DNA of 64,000 nt from Streptomyces sp. R28. Lineage in GTDB: Bacteria; Actinomycetota; Actinomycetes; Streptomycetales; Streptomycetaceae. The stretch is from positions 2,593,001-2,657,000 of the forward strand of contig NZ_CP163439.1 in NCBI RefSeq assembly GCF_041052385.1. Direction: 5' to 3'. Numbering within the stretch: position 1 is the stretch's first letter; each line of letters begins with the position of its first letter. Of this stretch, positions 52,545 through 62,575 are shown in pieces. The position numbers were made by a program, and so were the translations under genes. The notes beneath the pieces were generated by a model, which was not told the DNA's origin, ran no database searches, and saw nothing but the letters and a program-made list of their open reading frames with translations.

Positions 52545-53816
52545 CTAGCGACGAGAGATGGCGTCGAGCTCCCGCGCCAGCCGCCGCACCGCCGCCTCGG
52601 GCGTCTCACGCCCGGTCATCGCGTCGCGTACGACCGCCTGCACCACCAGGCTCACCTGGTCGTAGCGCGGGCTCTTGGGGCGCGGCGCGGCCGTGCGCAC
52701 GCTCTCGCGCAGGGTCGGCAGATACGGGAACTCCCGCACCAGCTCGGGATCTTCGTACAGGTCGGCCCGTACGGGTGGCAGCGCGCCGCGGGTGAGGACC
52801 TGGCGCTGGACGCGCTCACTGGCCAGGTACGCGATCAGACGGGCGGCCGAGTCGGGGTGCCGGGCATGTGTGCTGACGGCGAGGTTGGAGCCGCCCAGGA
52901 CGCTCGTCCCCGGCCCGTCCGGACCCGGCAGGGGTACGGCGCCGATCTTCCCGGCGACCGGTGAGCCCTTGGCCGAGGCGCCGACATAGGCGTACGGCCA
53001 ATTACGGAGGAAGAGCAGGCGTCCGTCCTGGAAGGCCTGCTTGGACTCCTCCTCCTTGTACGTCAGCGCCCGCTTCGGGATCCAGCCCTCGCGCACGCCA
53101 CGGGCGAGGAAGCCGATACCCTCGCGGGCGGCTGTCGAGTTCACGGTGACGCGCTCGCCCTCGTCGCCGAGGATCGAGCCGCCCGCCGAGTAGACGGCCT
53201 CGGCGGCATTGACCGTGAGGCCCTCGTATGGCAGGAACTGGCCCGCGTAGCCGTCGAGGCCGTACTTCGGCGCGATGGTCTTCGCGGCCCGTTCCAGTTC
53301 GGACCAGGTGCGCGGCGGGTCGACGCCTTCCTTGGCCAGGATGTCCTCGCGGTAGAGGAGCAGGCCGGCGTTGGTGACGTACGGGACCGCGTACAACTGC
53401 CCGTCGTAGGTCGCCGTGTCCACGACCGGCGGCAGGAAGGTGTCCAGCGGGAAGCGGTCGCGCGTCAGCGGGCGGATCCAGCCCTGCGCCGCGAACTCCG
53501 AGGTCCAGCTGACGTCGATGTTGAGGACGTCGAAACGGCTGCGGTCGCCGCCGCGCAGGTCGGTGGTCATCTGCGCGTGGGTCTCGTCGGCGGAGTCGGG
53601 CAGCTCGACGAGGGTGACTTTCTCGCCGGGGTGGGTGCGGTTCCAGCCGTCCAGGACGGAGCCGAGATAGCCGGTGAGATCGCCGGCGGTGGCGAGGGTC
53701 AAGGGTCCCCTGCCGCCCGCGGTGGCCTGGTCGGCGCGGGCGCCGGCGGCAACGTAGCCGGTCAGGATCACAACAAGCACGAGAAGGCCCCTACCGGCGG
53801 CGTGGATCCACCGCAT
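52545..53816 (-). CDS. Orphan sugar-binding protein of an ABC importer
   Basis: 423 residues from ATG 53816 (GGAGG 6 nt upstream). Signal-anchor segment GLLVLVVILTGYVAAGARA at about 9-27, with no lipobox cysteine. Family 1 binding-protein fold: LATAGDLTGYLGSVLDGWNR, DVLNIDVSWTSEFAAQGWI, QLYAVPYVTNAGLLLYRED and FLRNWPYAYVGAS, close to trehalose/maltose-binding proteins. It has no permease of its own and lies between the GH13 promoter and the PadR gene. Confidence 0.88.
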   Translation of the reverse strand: MRWIHAAGRGLLVLVVILTGYVAAGARADQATAGGRGPLTLATAGDLTGYLGSVLDGWNRTHPGEKVTLVELPDSADETHAQMTTDLRGGDRSRFDVLNIDVSWTSEFAAQGWIRPLTRDRFPLDTFLPPVVDTATYDGQLYAVPYVTNAGLLLYREDILAKEGVDPPRTWSELERAAKTIAPKYGLDGYAGQFLPYEGLTVNAAEAVYSAGGSILGDEGERVTVNSTAAREGIGFLARGVREGWIPKRALTYKEEESKQAFQDGRLLFLRNWPYAYVGASAKGSPVAGKIGAVPLPGPDGPGTSVLGGSNLAVSTHARHPDSAARLIAYLASERVQRQVLTRGALPPVRADLYEDPELVREFPYLPTLRESVRTAAPRPKSPRYDQVSLVVQAVVRDAMTGRETPEAAVRRLARELDAISRR

Positions 53817-53873
53817 AGGTTCCTCCCTGTACACCTGGCACCGGGCACCTTCGCCCGGGGACAGAGGCCATGT

Positions 53874-53888
53874 ATACCTGTTAGGTAT
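53874..53888. promoter_or_regulatory. PadR-type operator
   Basis: ATACCT-GTT-AGGTAT is a perfect 6-bp inverted repeat in the 126-bp divergent gap between the orphan binding-protein gene and the padR gene, 55 nt before the latter. Its sequence resembles ATAC/GTAT-type PadR sites. Confidence 0.6.
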
Positions 53889-53942
53889 GCGCGATACTAG
53901 GCCTCGCAGCACATTACCCAGGATGCGAGGAGGAGAGCACGA

Positions 53943-54458
53943 GTGCGGCTGCCCCTCCTGGCCCTGCTGGCGCGCGGCCCGGCGCACGGCTACGAGCTGA
54001 AGCAGGACCTTGAGCAGATGCTGGGCTCCGCGTACCCTCAGCCGAACGTCGGCCAGATCTATGTGACCCTCGGCCGCCTCGAGAAGTCGGGACTGATCGA
54101 GGGCGAGGACGTAGAGCAGTCGAGCCGGCCCAACAAAAAGGTCTACCACCTCACCGACGCCGGGCGTGAGGCGCTGCGCGCCTGGTTCGAGGAGCCCGAG
54201 GACGAGCCTCGGGTACGGGACGAGTTCTTCATGAAGCTGGCCCTCGCCCCGCAGACCGGCCTCGTCGACCAGATCGCCCTCATCAACAAGCAACGGCGCC
54301 AGTATCTGAACACCATGCGTCAACTGTCGAAGCTGGCCGCCGCCGAAGACCGGGACAACCGCATAGCCCATCTACTGATCGAGGGCGCGATGCTGCATCT
54401 GCAGGCCGACCTCGACTGGCTGGAGCGGTGCCAGGAAGAGCTGGAGGAGCTGGAGTGA
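53943..54458 (+). CDS. PadR-family transcriptional regulator
   Basis: 171 residues from GTG 53943 with AGGAGGAG about 8 nt upstream. PadR winged helix (LLALLARGPAHGYELKQDLE, then GQIYVTLGRLEKSGLIEGED) and a C-terminal dimerisation helix (ADLDWLERCQEELEELE). Overlaps the ABC ATPase gene by 4 nt, so it controls the transporter it is encoded with; the operator lies just upstream. Confidence 0.93.
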   Translation: MRLPLLALLARGPAHGYELKQDLEQMLGSAYPQPNVGQIYVTLGRLEKSGLIEGEDVEQSSRPNKKVYHLTDAGREALRAWFEEPEDEPRVRDEFFMKLALAPQTGLVDQIALINKQRRQYLNTMRQLSKLAAAEDRDNRIAHLLIEGAMLHLQADLDWLERCQEELEELE

Positions 54459-55249
54459 GCGACGATTCCACTCCTGCGCCGGGCGCGGAGACTTCTGCGC
54501 CGCGCACCGAAAGTCCCCTGCTGCGCGCCGAGGGCCTGGTCAAGACGCATCACGGCGAGGGCGCTCCGGCGCATGCCGTACGGGGGGTCGATCTTGCCGT
54601 CCGGCAGGGCGAGTTCGTGGCCGTCACCGGGCCGTCCGGTGCCGGTAAGTCGACCTTGCTGCATCTGCTCGGCGGACTGCAGCGGCCCGACAGCGGCAGC
54701 ATCTGGCTGGACGGCGAGTGCGCCGACGCGTGGCGCGAGGCCCGCTGGGCGGTGGAGCGAAGGAAGCGCATCGGGATCGTCTTCCAGTTCTTCAACCTGG
54801 TCTCCGACCTGTCCGTCGCCGACAACGTCGAGCTGCCCGCGCTGCTGGCCGGCGTCCCGCCGAAGCGGGCCCGCGCCGAGCGGGCGGAGCTGCTGGGCGA
54901 GCTGGGCCTCGCGGGCAAGGAGCGGAGCATGCCGGGCGAGCTGTCCGGCGGCGAACAGCAGCGCGTCGCCCTGGCCCGCGCTCTGGTCAACCGTCCCCCG
55001 CTGCTGCTGGCCGACGAGCCCGCCGGCAGCCTGGACAGCAAGGGCACCCGCGAGGTGATGCGGCTGCTGTCCCGCTTCCACCAGCGCGGCCAGACGATCG
55101 TGCTGGTCACGCATGACGCCCGGCTGGCGAGCGCGGCGGACCGCGTCATCAGCTTCTTCGACGGCCGCATCGCCGACGACGCCGAACTGGACGGCGGCCC
55201 ACCGCCGCGCCGGACGGGGATATCGGGTGTGCTGGAGCTCAAGGACTGA
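54455..55249 (+). CDS. ABC transporter ATP-binding protein, LolD/MacB type
   Basis: 264 residues from GTG 54455. Walker A GPSGAGKST (about 57-65), signature LSGGEQQRVALARAL (about 164), Walker B LLLADEPAGSLDS, H-loop VTHDARLA. It pairs with the FtsX-domain permease downstream, in exporters of lipids, peptides or antimicrobials. Confidence 0.94.
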   Translation: MSDDSTPAPGAETSAPRTESPLLRAEGLVKTHHGEGAPAHAVRGVDLAVRQGEFVAVTGPSGAGKSTLLHLLGGLQRPDSGSIWLDGECADAWREARWAVERRKRIGIVFQFFNLVSDLSVADNVELPALLAGVPPKRARAERAELLGELGLAGKERSMPGELSGGEQQRVALARALVNRPPLLLADEPAGSLDSKGTREVMRLLSRFHQRGQTIVLVTHDARLASAADRVISFFDGRIADDAELDGGPPPRRTGISGVLELKD

Positions 55250-55250
55250 G

Positions 55251-55481
55251 ATGCGGCTGTACGACCGCCGGCCACCGAGCCGCCTGAACGCACGCGAGCC
55301 CTGGAGCCCGACCGAGGCGCGCAGGCCCCTGCCCACAACCGTCGATCTTCGACGTACGGCCGAGGCACGGGAGCCCCTGACCACGGCAAACGGCCTTCGT
55401 CGGCCGGTCGGGGCACGGGAACCCGAGTCCGCCGTGTGCGAGGCGTGTCGCCCTGCCGTCCCCCGCGAGCGGAGAGGCTGA
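55251..55481 (+). CDS. Possible small repeat-bearing ORF between ATPase and permease
   Basis: 76 codons fill the gap exactly: ATG one nt after the ATPase stop and TGA four nt before the permease GTG. The product would be Arg/Pro/Glu-rich, with a 16-residue degenerate repeat (EARRPLPTTVDLRRTA, EAREPLTTANGLRRPV, GAREPES). The DNA repeat has a period near 48 bp. It may be just an intergenic repeat; codon use resembles coding DNA only weakly. No function proposed. Confidence 0.35.
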   Translation: MRLYDRRPPSRLNAREPWSPTEARRPLPTTVDLRRTAEAREPLTTANGLRRPVGAREPESAVCEACRPAVPRERRG

Positions 55482-55485
55482 CGTC

Positions 55486-57768
55486 GTGCGAGCCACCCTG
55501 CGCTGGGCGCACTCCGATCTGCGTACGCACCGCGGCGAGGCGCTGTTCCTCGTGTTGGCCACGGCCGGGATCGTCGTCTCGCTGTTGCTGGCCACGGCAC
55601 TGTTCGGCTACGCCACCAACCCCTGGCAGCGCGTCTTCACCCAGGCGCACGGCGCACACGTCTGGCTGCACACCGGCGCCTCGGCCGACACCGCGCAACT
55701 GGCCGAGCTCGACGGCGTCGACTCCGTCGCGGGCCCCTACCCCACCGCCTCCACCACCCTGGCCTCCCGCGGCACCCGCGCCTCCGTCGAGCTGCGCGGC
55801 ACGCCCGACCGCCCCGCCGTCGACCGCCCGCTCCTCGCCTCCGGCCGCTGGCTGGACCCCGCGAACCCCGACGGCGTCGTCCTGGAGAGCCGCCTGGCCC
55901 GCGCCCTCCTGGCTGCCCCCGGCGACACCCTCACCCTGCCCGGCGCCCACCGGACCCTGACCGTCCTCGGCGTCGCCGACAGCGCCGAGCCGCGCTACCG
56001 GCCGGGCGAGCAGCCGGGGCTCGTCTGGGCGCCGCCGGCCGCCGTACGCGATCCGGGCGGCCAGGTGATCGGGCTGCGCCTGACCGACCCCGACGACACG
56101 GACTACGCCGTCCAGCGCGCCGTGACCGTACTGGGCGCCGGCGCGGTCAGCGAGGTCTCCACCTGGAAGCAGGCGCGCGCCGAGGCACAGGGCGACAACC
56201 GGCTGCTGGGACAGGTGCTGGGCCTGTTCGGGCTGGGCGCCCTGGTCGCCGCCGGGCTCGCCGTGCATGGGGCGATCGGCACCCGTATCCGCGGCCATCT
56301 GCGGGACATCTCCGTACTGAAGGCGATCGGCTTCACCCCGGGTCAGGTGGTCCGCGTCTTCCTGCTCCAGCACCTCGCCTACGCGCTGCTGGGTGCCGTG
56401 GCCGCGGCGGCCCTCATCCAGGCCGTGGGCAGCCATATCCCGGGGCGGCTCGGGGACGCGGTCGGGGTGTGGCAGGGGCTGCCCGGGCACAGCGTGGCGC
56501 TGCTCGTGGTACCCGTGGGCGCGGTGCTGTTCATCGGCGCGACCACGGGACTCGCCGCGTGGCGGGCCGGACGTGTGCCCCCGGTTCCGGTGCCGCGGCC
56601 CGCGGCACCGCTCGGCGGCCGGCTTTCCGGCGTGGCCCGGCAGGCGCTCGGGCTGCGGCTGCCGCCCGCGCTGGTGCTGGGCTGGCACCGGGCGTTCACG
56701 CGTCGCCTGCGGTCCCTGGCCACGGTCGCCCGGCTCGCGCTGCCGCTGCTGCTGATCGTGGTCGCGATGAGCGCGTGGACCACCATCGACCGCTTCGACA
56801 GCCGGCCCGACCGGATCGGCCTGCCGACGGCCCTCACCGTCCACGCCGACTCCGGCCTGCCCGACCGGGACGCCCGCACACTGCTGGAACGCGACCCACA
56901 GGTCGCCGCCGCCTACCCGGGCGTCGAGGTGGCCGCCCTGGTCCCGGGCCAAACGGGCACGATCGCCCTGCGCGGCCTCGGCACCCACGCGGACCCCTAC
57001 CCGTACGCCCTGGCCGAGGGCCGTGCCGCCCAGGGGCGCGACGAGGCAGTGGCCGGACAGGGCCTGCTCGACCTGCTGGACGTGAAGATCGGCGACTGGG
57101 TCCGGATGACCGTCGGCGACCAGCCGCAGATCCTGCACATCGTGGGCCGCAGCATCGAGCCCGAGAACGCCGGCCGGGTCATCTCCACCTCCCTCGACAC
57201 CCTCCGCGAGAACGACCCGGGCCTCGGCCCCACCCTCTACGAGCTACGGCTCCGACCGGGCGCGGAACCGTACGAGGTCGCCGACCGCCTCGCCACCGCC
57301 GGACACGGGCGCCTGGACGTCCACGCCGTACCGAACCCCGCCGACGGGCTCTCCCCCCTGCGCGGAGTCGTCGTGGGCCTGATCGTCGTACTGGCCCTCA
57401 TCGGGCTCATCGAACTGCTGACCGCGATCGGCGGCACCGTCCGCGAGAGCGAACGCGACCTGCTGGCGCTCAAGGCCATCGGCCTGTCCCCCCGCCAGAT
57501 CACCGCGATCACCGTCACGTCCACCGCCTGCACCGCCCTGGCCGCGGTCGTCCTCGGTACGGCCCTGGGCACACCCCTCGCGCACTGGCTGATCGACGCC
57601 CAGGGCAGATCGAGCGGCATCGGCGCCGGCATCGCCCAGGGCCCGTCCGCCGCTCTCCTGGTGCTGCTCGGCGCGGCGGCGGTCACGGGGGCGGCCGCCC
57701 TCGCCGCCGTCCCGGCCTCCCGCGCGGCCCGCCGCAGGCTCGCGGACACACTGAGCGCGGTCGCCTGA
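55486..57768 (+). CDS. FtsX-like ABC transporter permease
   Basis: 760 residues from GTG 55486. Two FtsX-type halves: a first helix (LVLATAGIVVSLLLATALF), an extracellular domain to about 240, three helices around 245-360 (GLGALVAAGLAVHGAIGTRI), a second extracellular domain, and three final helices (GVVVGLIVVLALIGLIELLT onward). Conserved ALKAIG and VLKAIG couplings before membrane segments contact the ATPase. Exporter or membrane-extraction permease of unknown substrate. Confidence 0.93.
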   Translation: MRATLRWAHSDLRTHRGEALFLVLATAGIVVSLLLATALFGYATNPWQRVFTQAHGAHVWLHTGASADTAQLAELDGVDSVAGPYPTASTTLASRGTRASVELRGTPDRPAVDRPLLASGRWLDPANPDGVVLESRLARALLAAPGDTLTLPGAHRTLTVLGVADSAEPRYRPGEQPGLVWAPPAAVRDPGGQVIGLRLTDPDDTDYAVQRAVTVLGAGAVSEVSTWKQARAEAQGDNRLLGQVLGLFGLGALVAAGLAVHGAIGTRIRGHLRDISVLKAIGFTPGQVVRVFLLQHLAYALLGAVAAAALIQAVGSHIPGRLGDAVGVWQGLPGHSVALLVVPVGAVLFIGATTGLAAWRAGRVPPVPVPRPAAPLGGRLSGVARQALGLRLPPALVLGWHRAFTRRLRSLATVARLALPLLLIVVAMSAWTTIDRFDSRPDRIGLPTALTVHADSGLPDRDARTLLERDPQVAAAYPGVEVAALVPGQTGTIALRGLGTHADPYPYALAEGRAAQGRDEAVAGQGLLDLLDVKIGDWVRMTVGDQPQILHIVGRSIEPENAGRVISTSLDTLRENDPGLGPTLYELRLRPGAEPYEVADRLATAGHGRLDVHAVPNPADGLSPLRGVVVGLIVVLALIGLIELLTAIGGTVRESERDLLALKAIGLSPRQITAITVTSTACTALAAVVLGTALGTPLAHWLIDAQGRSSGIGAGIAQGPSAALLVLLGAAAVTGAAALAAVPASRAARRRLADTLSAVA

Positions 57769-57804
57769 CCGACGGCGGGGCCGACGGGTTCCTGGTCCCC
57801 GGGG

Positions 57805-58815
57805 TCAGCCGCCGTAGGGGCCGGGACCGTGGGGCCGCTGTGGGTTGTACGGCGGCGGCGGGTTGTACGGCGGCGGGCCCGGTGCGTAGGGGTTGCCCTG
57901 CGGGGACGGACCGTAAGGGTTGCCCTGCGAGGACGGACCGTAAGGGTTGCCCCGCGAGGACGGACCGTAGGGGTTGCCCTGCGAGGGCACGTAAGGGTTG
58001 CCGCCCTGCGGCGGTACGAAGCCGTTCGGTGCGTACGGCGGTGGCGGTGGGGCCGGTGTCGGGGTGGGCGGCAGAGTGGCCGGGTGGGCCCCCAGCCGGA
58101 TGCCGTACCGGCTGCTGAGCCGGCCCATCTCCAGCAGGGCGATGCCCGTGACCGTCACGGGGGCGCCCAGGATGAAGACGACGCCCATCACGAGGCCGAG
58201 GCCGTGCAGGTCGCCCGTGATGAGATCGGGGATGGCCATGAGCCAGGTCGTCACCGTGGCGAGCAGCGGCGGCAGACCGCGGTGCACGGCGGCGGTGCCG
58301 AAGAAGTTCCCCGAGATCCGGTAGGCACCGGCGATCACGAAGAAGCCCATCCAGAGCCCGACGACGCTGAACAACAGGCTCCCGAGAATCCCGAGGGAGC
58401 CACCCAGCTGGAAGATCGCCACCGTCCCGAGCGCCGAGCCGATGAACAGCAGCAGCAACTTCAGCGACCTGACCAACGGCTCCCGCAGCTGCCCCACCGT
58501 GCCCGCGCCGGAGCGCCGCCAGATGTGGAGCATCACGCCGACCGTGAGCGGCGTGATGAACAGCAGGACGACACACGCGGTCGCCGCGTTGTCCAGCATC
58601 TCGTCGAAGGCGAACCCGCCCTCGACGAAGGTGTAGACCCCGAACGCCGCGACCGCGCCGGCGATGACCCGCGCCTTCTTCAGCGCGTCCACCGACGGAT
58701 CCAATGAGTCCGGGATCCAGGTCGGGTGGAACACCGCCCGCGCCACGTGATGGGGCTTCAGGAACGAACGGGCGGTCAGCGTGCCGCCGGTCCAACTCCC
58801 GTATGGATTCGTCAA
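57805..58815 (-). CDS. Polytopic membrane protein with NPYGP-repeat tail
   Basis: 336 residues. N-terminal cytoplasmic part with PHHVARAVFHPTWIPDS, then five hydrophobic segments between about 48 and 235, of the Yip1-like type. The last 80 residues are Pro/Gly/Asn/Tyr-rich with five copies of QGNPYGPS, encoded by near-identical 27-30-nt DNA repeats at about 57885-58000. Function unknown; such tails are flexible cytoplasmic segments. Confidence 0.8.
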   Translation of the reverse strand: MTNPYGSWTGGTLTARSFLKPHHVARAVFHPTWIPDSLDPSVDALKKARVIAGAVAAFGVYTFVEGGFAFDEMLDNAATACVVLLFITPLTVGVMLHIWRRSGAGTVGQLREPLVRSLKLLLLFIGSALGTVAIFQLGGSLGILGSLLFSVVGLWMGFFVIAGAYRISGNFFGTAAVHRGLPPLLATVTTWLMAIPDLITGDLHGLGLVMGVVFILGAPVTVTGIALLEMGRLSSRYGIRLGAHPATLPPTPTPAPPPPPYAPNGFVPPQGGNPYVPSQGNPYGPSSRGNPYGPSSQGNPYGPSPQGNPYAPGPPPYNPPPPYNPQRPHGPGPYGG

Positions 58816-58906
58816 CTTGCACTCCCCCGAGTGATCGCGCTCATGATCGCCGGGGGAGTCTACGGGAAGCGGACGACCGCGCGCCGCCCGCTTTCCTCAT
58901 CCGTGA

Positions 58907-60562
58907 TCAGTGCCGGCCGCGCAGCTCCCGGTACTTGGCGACGAGCGCCTTCGTCGACGCGTCCAGCCCCGGCACGTCGGCGCCCTCGGTGAGCGCGGGC
59001 TCGACCCGCTTGGCGAGGACCTTGCCGAGCTCGACGCCCCACTGGTCGAAGGAGTCGATGTTCCACACCGCGCCCTGTACGAACACCTTGTGCTCGTACA
59101 GCGCGATCAGCTGGCCGAGCACGGACGGGGTCAGCTCACGCGCGAGGACCGTGGTCGTCGGGTGGTTGCCCTTGAACGTCTTGTGGGTCACCAGCTCGTC
59201 CGGCACCCCCTCGGCACGCACCTCGTCCGGCGTCTTCCCGAACGCCAGCGCCTGCGTCTGCGCGAAGAAGTTCGCCATCAACAGGTCGTGCTGCGCCTTG
59301 AGTTCGTCGCTCATCTCGGCGACCGGCTCGGCGAATCCGATGAAGTCCGCCGGGATCAGCTTGGTGCCCTGGTGGATCAGCTGGTAGTACGCGTGCTGCC
59401 CGTTGGTGCCCGGCGTGCCCCACACGACCGGCCCGGTCTGCCAGTCGACCTCCCGCCCGTCCCGGCCGACGTACTTGCCGTTGGATTCCATGTCGAGTTG
59501 CTGAAGATACGCCGTGAACTTGGACAGGTAGTGGCTGTACGGCAGCACGGCGTGCGACTGGGCGTCGTGGAAGTTGCCGTACCAGATGCCCAGCAGGCCG
59601 AGCAGCAGGGGCACGTTGGACTCGGCGGGCGCGGTGCGGAAGTGCTCGTCGACGATCCGGAATCCGTCGAGCATCTCGCGGAAGCGGTCCGGGCCGATGG
59701 CGACCATGAGCGAGAGCCCGATGGCCGAGTCGTACGAGTAACGCCCGCCGACCCAGTCCCAGAACTCGAACATGTTGGCCGTGTCGATGCCGAAGTCGGC
59801 GACCTTCTCGGCATTCGTCGACAGCGCGACGAAGTGCTTGGCGACAGCTTCCTGCCCCGCCTTCAGCTCGCCCAGCAGCCAGTTGCGGGCCGAGGTGGCG
59901 TTGGTGATCGTCTCAATGGTGGTGAACGTCTTGGACGCGATGACGAAGAGTGTCTCGGCCGCGTCCAGGTCGTGGGTCGCCTCGTGCAGGTCGGCGCCGT
60001 CGACGTTCGACACGAAGCGGACCGTGAGGCCGCGGTCGGTGTAGCTGCGCAGCACCTCGTACGCCATGGCCGGGCCGAGGTCGGAGCCGCCGATGCCGAT
60101 GTTGACGACGTTCTTGATGCGCTTGCCGGTGTGGCCGGTCCAGGCGCCGGAGCGGACCCGCTCGGCGAAGGCGGCCATCCTGTCCAGGACGGCGTGCACA
60201 CCCGGGACGACGTTCTCCCCGTCGACCTCGACCACCGCGTCACGCGGCGCGCGCAGCGCGGTGTGCAGGACGGCGCGGTCCTCGGTGGTGTTGATCTTCT
60301 CGCCGCGGAACATGGCGTCCCGCAGCCCGAACACGTCCGTCGCGACGGCCAGCTCGCGCAGCAGCCGCAGGGTCTCGTCGGTGACGAGGTGCTTGGAGTA
60401 GTCGATGTGCAGGTCACCGACCTGCAGCGTGTACCCCGCACCGCGCCCCGGATCAGCGGCGAACAGCTCCCGCAGCTGCACCTCGCCGAGCTCCTCACGG
60501 TGCTTGGCCAGGGCGGTCCACTCGGGCGTCTGGTTGAGCCTGGTACGGCCGTCTGCGTTCAT
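58907..60562 (-). CDS. pgi: Glucose-6-phosphate isomerase
   Basis: 551 residues from ATG 60562. Family signatures [20 protein letters not shown] (about 265-284) and [12 protein letters not shown] near the end; catalytic Glu in [14 protein letters not shown] region and Lys in [18 protein letters not shown] neighbourhood. It links glycolysis with the pentose phosphate genes of this window. It is a single-gene unit between the membrane-protein and MFS genes. Confidence 0.96.
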   Translation of the reverse strand: MNADGRTRLNQTPEWTALAKHREELGEVQLRELFAADPGRGAGYTLQVGDLHIDYSKHLVTDETLRLLRELAVATDVFGLRDAMFRGEKINTTEDRAVLHTALRAPRDAVVEVDGENVVPGVHAVLDRMAAFAERVRSGAWTGHTGKRIKNVVNIGIGGSDLGPAMAYEVLRSYTDRGLTVRFVSNVDGADLHEATHDLDAAETLFVIASKTFTTIETITNATSARNWLLGELKAGQEAVAKHFVALSTNAEKVADFGIDTANMFEFWDWVGGRYSYDSAIGLSLMVAIGPDRFREMLDGFRIVDEHFRTAPAESNVPLLLGLLGIWYGNFHDAQSHAVLPYSHYLSKFTAYLQQLDMESNGKYVGRDGREVDWQTGPVVWGTPGTNGQHAYYQLIHQGTKLIPADFIGFAEPVAEMSDELKAQHDLLMANFFAQTQALAFGKTPDEVRAEGVPDELVTHKTFKGNHPTTTVLARELTPSVLGQLIALYEHKVFVQGAVWNIDSFDQWGVELGKVLAKRVEPALTEGADVPGLDASTKALVAKYRELRGRH

Positions 60563-60614
60563 GTCCGACTTCAGCCTTCTTTCGTGCCTGTCCCAGCTGT
60601 TCCAACCTAGTTGA

Positions 60615-61883
60615 TCAGCGCGGGGCGTGAGCCGTCGTGGCGTCGGCGTCCGGCGCAACAACAGGTACGTCCGGCTTGCGCACAGGTATCAGCGCGGTGA
60701 CGGCCAGCACGAAGAAGGCGGCCGTGAGCAGGGGCGGCGTGTTGAGGCCCCAGGCGGTGGCGACGGCACCGCCCAGCAGGGCGCCGAGCGGCACCCCGGC
60801 GAAGGCCAGGGTCCGGAAGGCCGAGGCCACCCGGCCCAGCAATCCGGCGGGGCTGCGCTGCTGCATGAGGGTCGTCGTGTTGACGTTCCACACCATGCCC
60901 ATGAGCCCGAAGACGACCAGGGCGGCCACCAGTACGGCCAGACTGCGCACGGTGCCCATGACCACGAGGGCCGCGGTCTGCACCGCACCGGCGAGCAGCA
61001 CGGCCCGGATCGTGCCCAGCCGCTTCACGATCCGGCCGTTCACCACTCCCCCGGCCAGACCCCCGACGGTGAACGCGGCGCCCGCCGCCGCGTACCCCAC
61101 GGAGCCGGCGTCCAGCCACCCGGTCACCAGGACGACCAGGGTGGCGAGCAGGGCGCCCATGCCGATGTTGCACAGCGCGGTGGCGGCGCACAGGCCCCGC
61201 AGGTCCCGGTCGCGCCACAGGGTGCGCAGTCCCTCCCCGATCTCCCGGCGCAGGGTGCTGCCCGCCGGTGCCGGCTTTCGCTCGGGCGCCTCGATCCGCA
61301 GCGAGGCCACCAGGGCGGCCGCCACCAGGTAGGTACCGGCGTCGGCCGCGAAGGGAACGGCGGCTCCCACGGCCAGCAGTACCGGCACGGCCGGCCCGCC
61401 CACCAGTCCGCCGGCGATGCGCTGGCCGGTCATCAGGCGGGCGTTCGCGCTGCCGAGGGCGTCGTGGTGCACCAGCGCGGGGAGCAGGGCCGTCGCGGCG
61501 TTGTCGAACAGCGTCTGGAGTGCGGTCAGGGTGAAGGCCAGCGCGATGAGCAGTCCGATCGAGGCGTGCCCGAGTGCCACGGCCACCGCGAACGCGCCGA
61601 CCAGCAGGGCGCGTAACGCATCCACCGTCCACATCGCGCGCCGCTGGTCCACCCGGTCGGCGACGGCGCCGCCGAGCAGCCCGAAGACGATCCACGGCAG
61701 ATAGCCACAGGCGGTGACCGCGGCGATCAGCAGCGGCCGGTCCGTCAGCGTCACGGCAAGGAGCGGCAGGGCGGCCGTACGCAGGGAATCACCGAAGCTG
61801 GAGAGCACGGCGGCGCTCCACAGCCGTCCGAACCCCCCGCGCCACGCGGGCGCACGCACTCCCACGGTCTCAGCCGTCGTCAC
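60615..61883 (-). CDS. MFS transporter
   Basis: 422 residues from GTG 61883 (GGGGGAG just upstream); an ATG six codons earlier lies within the ribosome site. About 12 helices, with the MFS loop motif [14 protein letters not shown] (about 63-76) between helices 2 and 3. It is of the enterobactin/macrolide-exporter-like MFS3 type. Substrate unknown. Confidence 0.9.
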   Translation of the reverse strand: MTTAETVGVRAPAWRGGFGRLWSAAVLSSFGDSLRTAALPLLAVTLTDRPLLIAAVTACGYLPWIVFGLLGGAVADRVDQRRAMWTVDALRALLVGAFAVAVALGHASIGLLIALAFTLTALQTLFDNAATALLPALVHHDALGSANARLMTGQRIAGGLVGGPAVPVLLAVGAAVPFAADAGTYLVAAALVASLRIEAPERKPAPAGSTLRREIGEGLRTLWRDRDLRGLCAATALCNIGMGALLATLVVLVTGWLDAGSVGYAAAGAAFTVGGLAGGVVNGRIVKRLGTIRAVLLAGAVQTAALVVMGTVRSLAVLVAALVVFGLMGMVWNVNTTTLMQQRSPAGLLGRVASAFRTLAFAGVPLGALLGGAVATAWGLNTPPLLTAAFFVLAVTALIPVRKPDVPVVAPDADATTAHAPR

Positions 61884-62038
61884 AACTCCCCCTCGGTCCA
61901 TCGATGCAGAAGATCGATACACAAACCGTAGAGGGCACCACTGACAATCGGCCTCGGAGCGGGAGTCCACAACCGGCGCACCGGTGTGTCATACAGGACC
62001 GGCCAGGCACCCACAGGTACCCGGCCGGTCCTCAACTC

Positions 62039-62374
62039 CTAGATTTCACCCCGCAGTTTGGCGAGCGCCTCGGCGAGGATCGCCTCGCCGTCCGCGTCGC
62101 TGCGCCGTTCCCGTACATACGCCAGGTGCGTCTTGTAGGGCTCGGTGCGCGGCGGGTCCGGCGGGTTGTCCCGGTCCTGTCCGGCGGGAAAGCCGCAGCG
62201 CGGGCAGTCCCAGGTGTCGGGAACCTGCGCGTCGCTGGCGAAGCTGGGCTGCGTCTCATGCCCGTTGGAGCACCAGAAGGAGATGCGCAGCCGGGGCGCG
62301 GACTCGCCCCGCTCGGCCTCGCCCATCGGCCCCGCCCCGACCCGGCTTCCTCGGATCGCGTTGCCACTTGCCAC
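62039..62374 (-). CDS. RNA polymerase-binding protein, RbpA family
   Basis: 111 residues. The zinc-type core has C-S-N-G-H (about 34-38) and C-P-R-C (about 57-60), the ligand pattern of RbpA. The C-terminal helix (RTEPYKTHLAYVRERRSDAD, then AEALAKLRGE) corresponds to the sigma-interaction part. RbpA stabilises open promoter complexes of the main sigma factor in actinobacteria. Streptomyces have more than one member, and I cannot say whether this is the principal one. Confidence 0.87.
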   Translation of the reverse strand: MASGNAIRGSRVGAGPMGEAERGESAPRLRISFWCSNGHETQPSFASDAQVPDTWDCPRCGFPAGQDRDNPPDPPRTEPYKTHLAYVRERRSDADGEAILAEALAKLRGEI

Positions 62375-62575
62375 GGTCGTAACTCCCTGCGTGATGGTGC
62401 CGCAAAGCGAGTCGGGGTTTCGCTTCGCTGCGAGCGCCTCAGTCTACGTAAGGCCCAACGCGCGTCCAGTGATTGGAGTTACATAGCCCCCACACCAAGA
62501 CGCAAGCCCCATGATAGGCCGCGCTCAGCTGCGCGTACCGAACATGGGGCCTTACGTGCGGAATGTGCGTACCGG

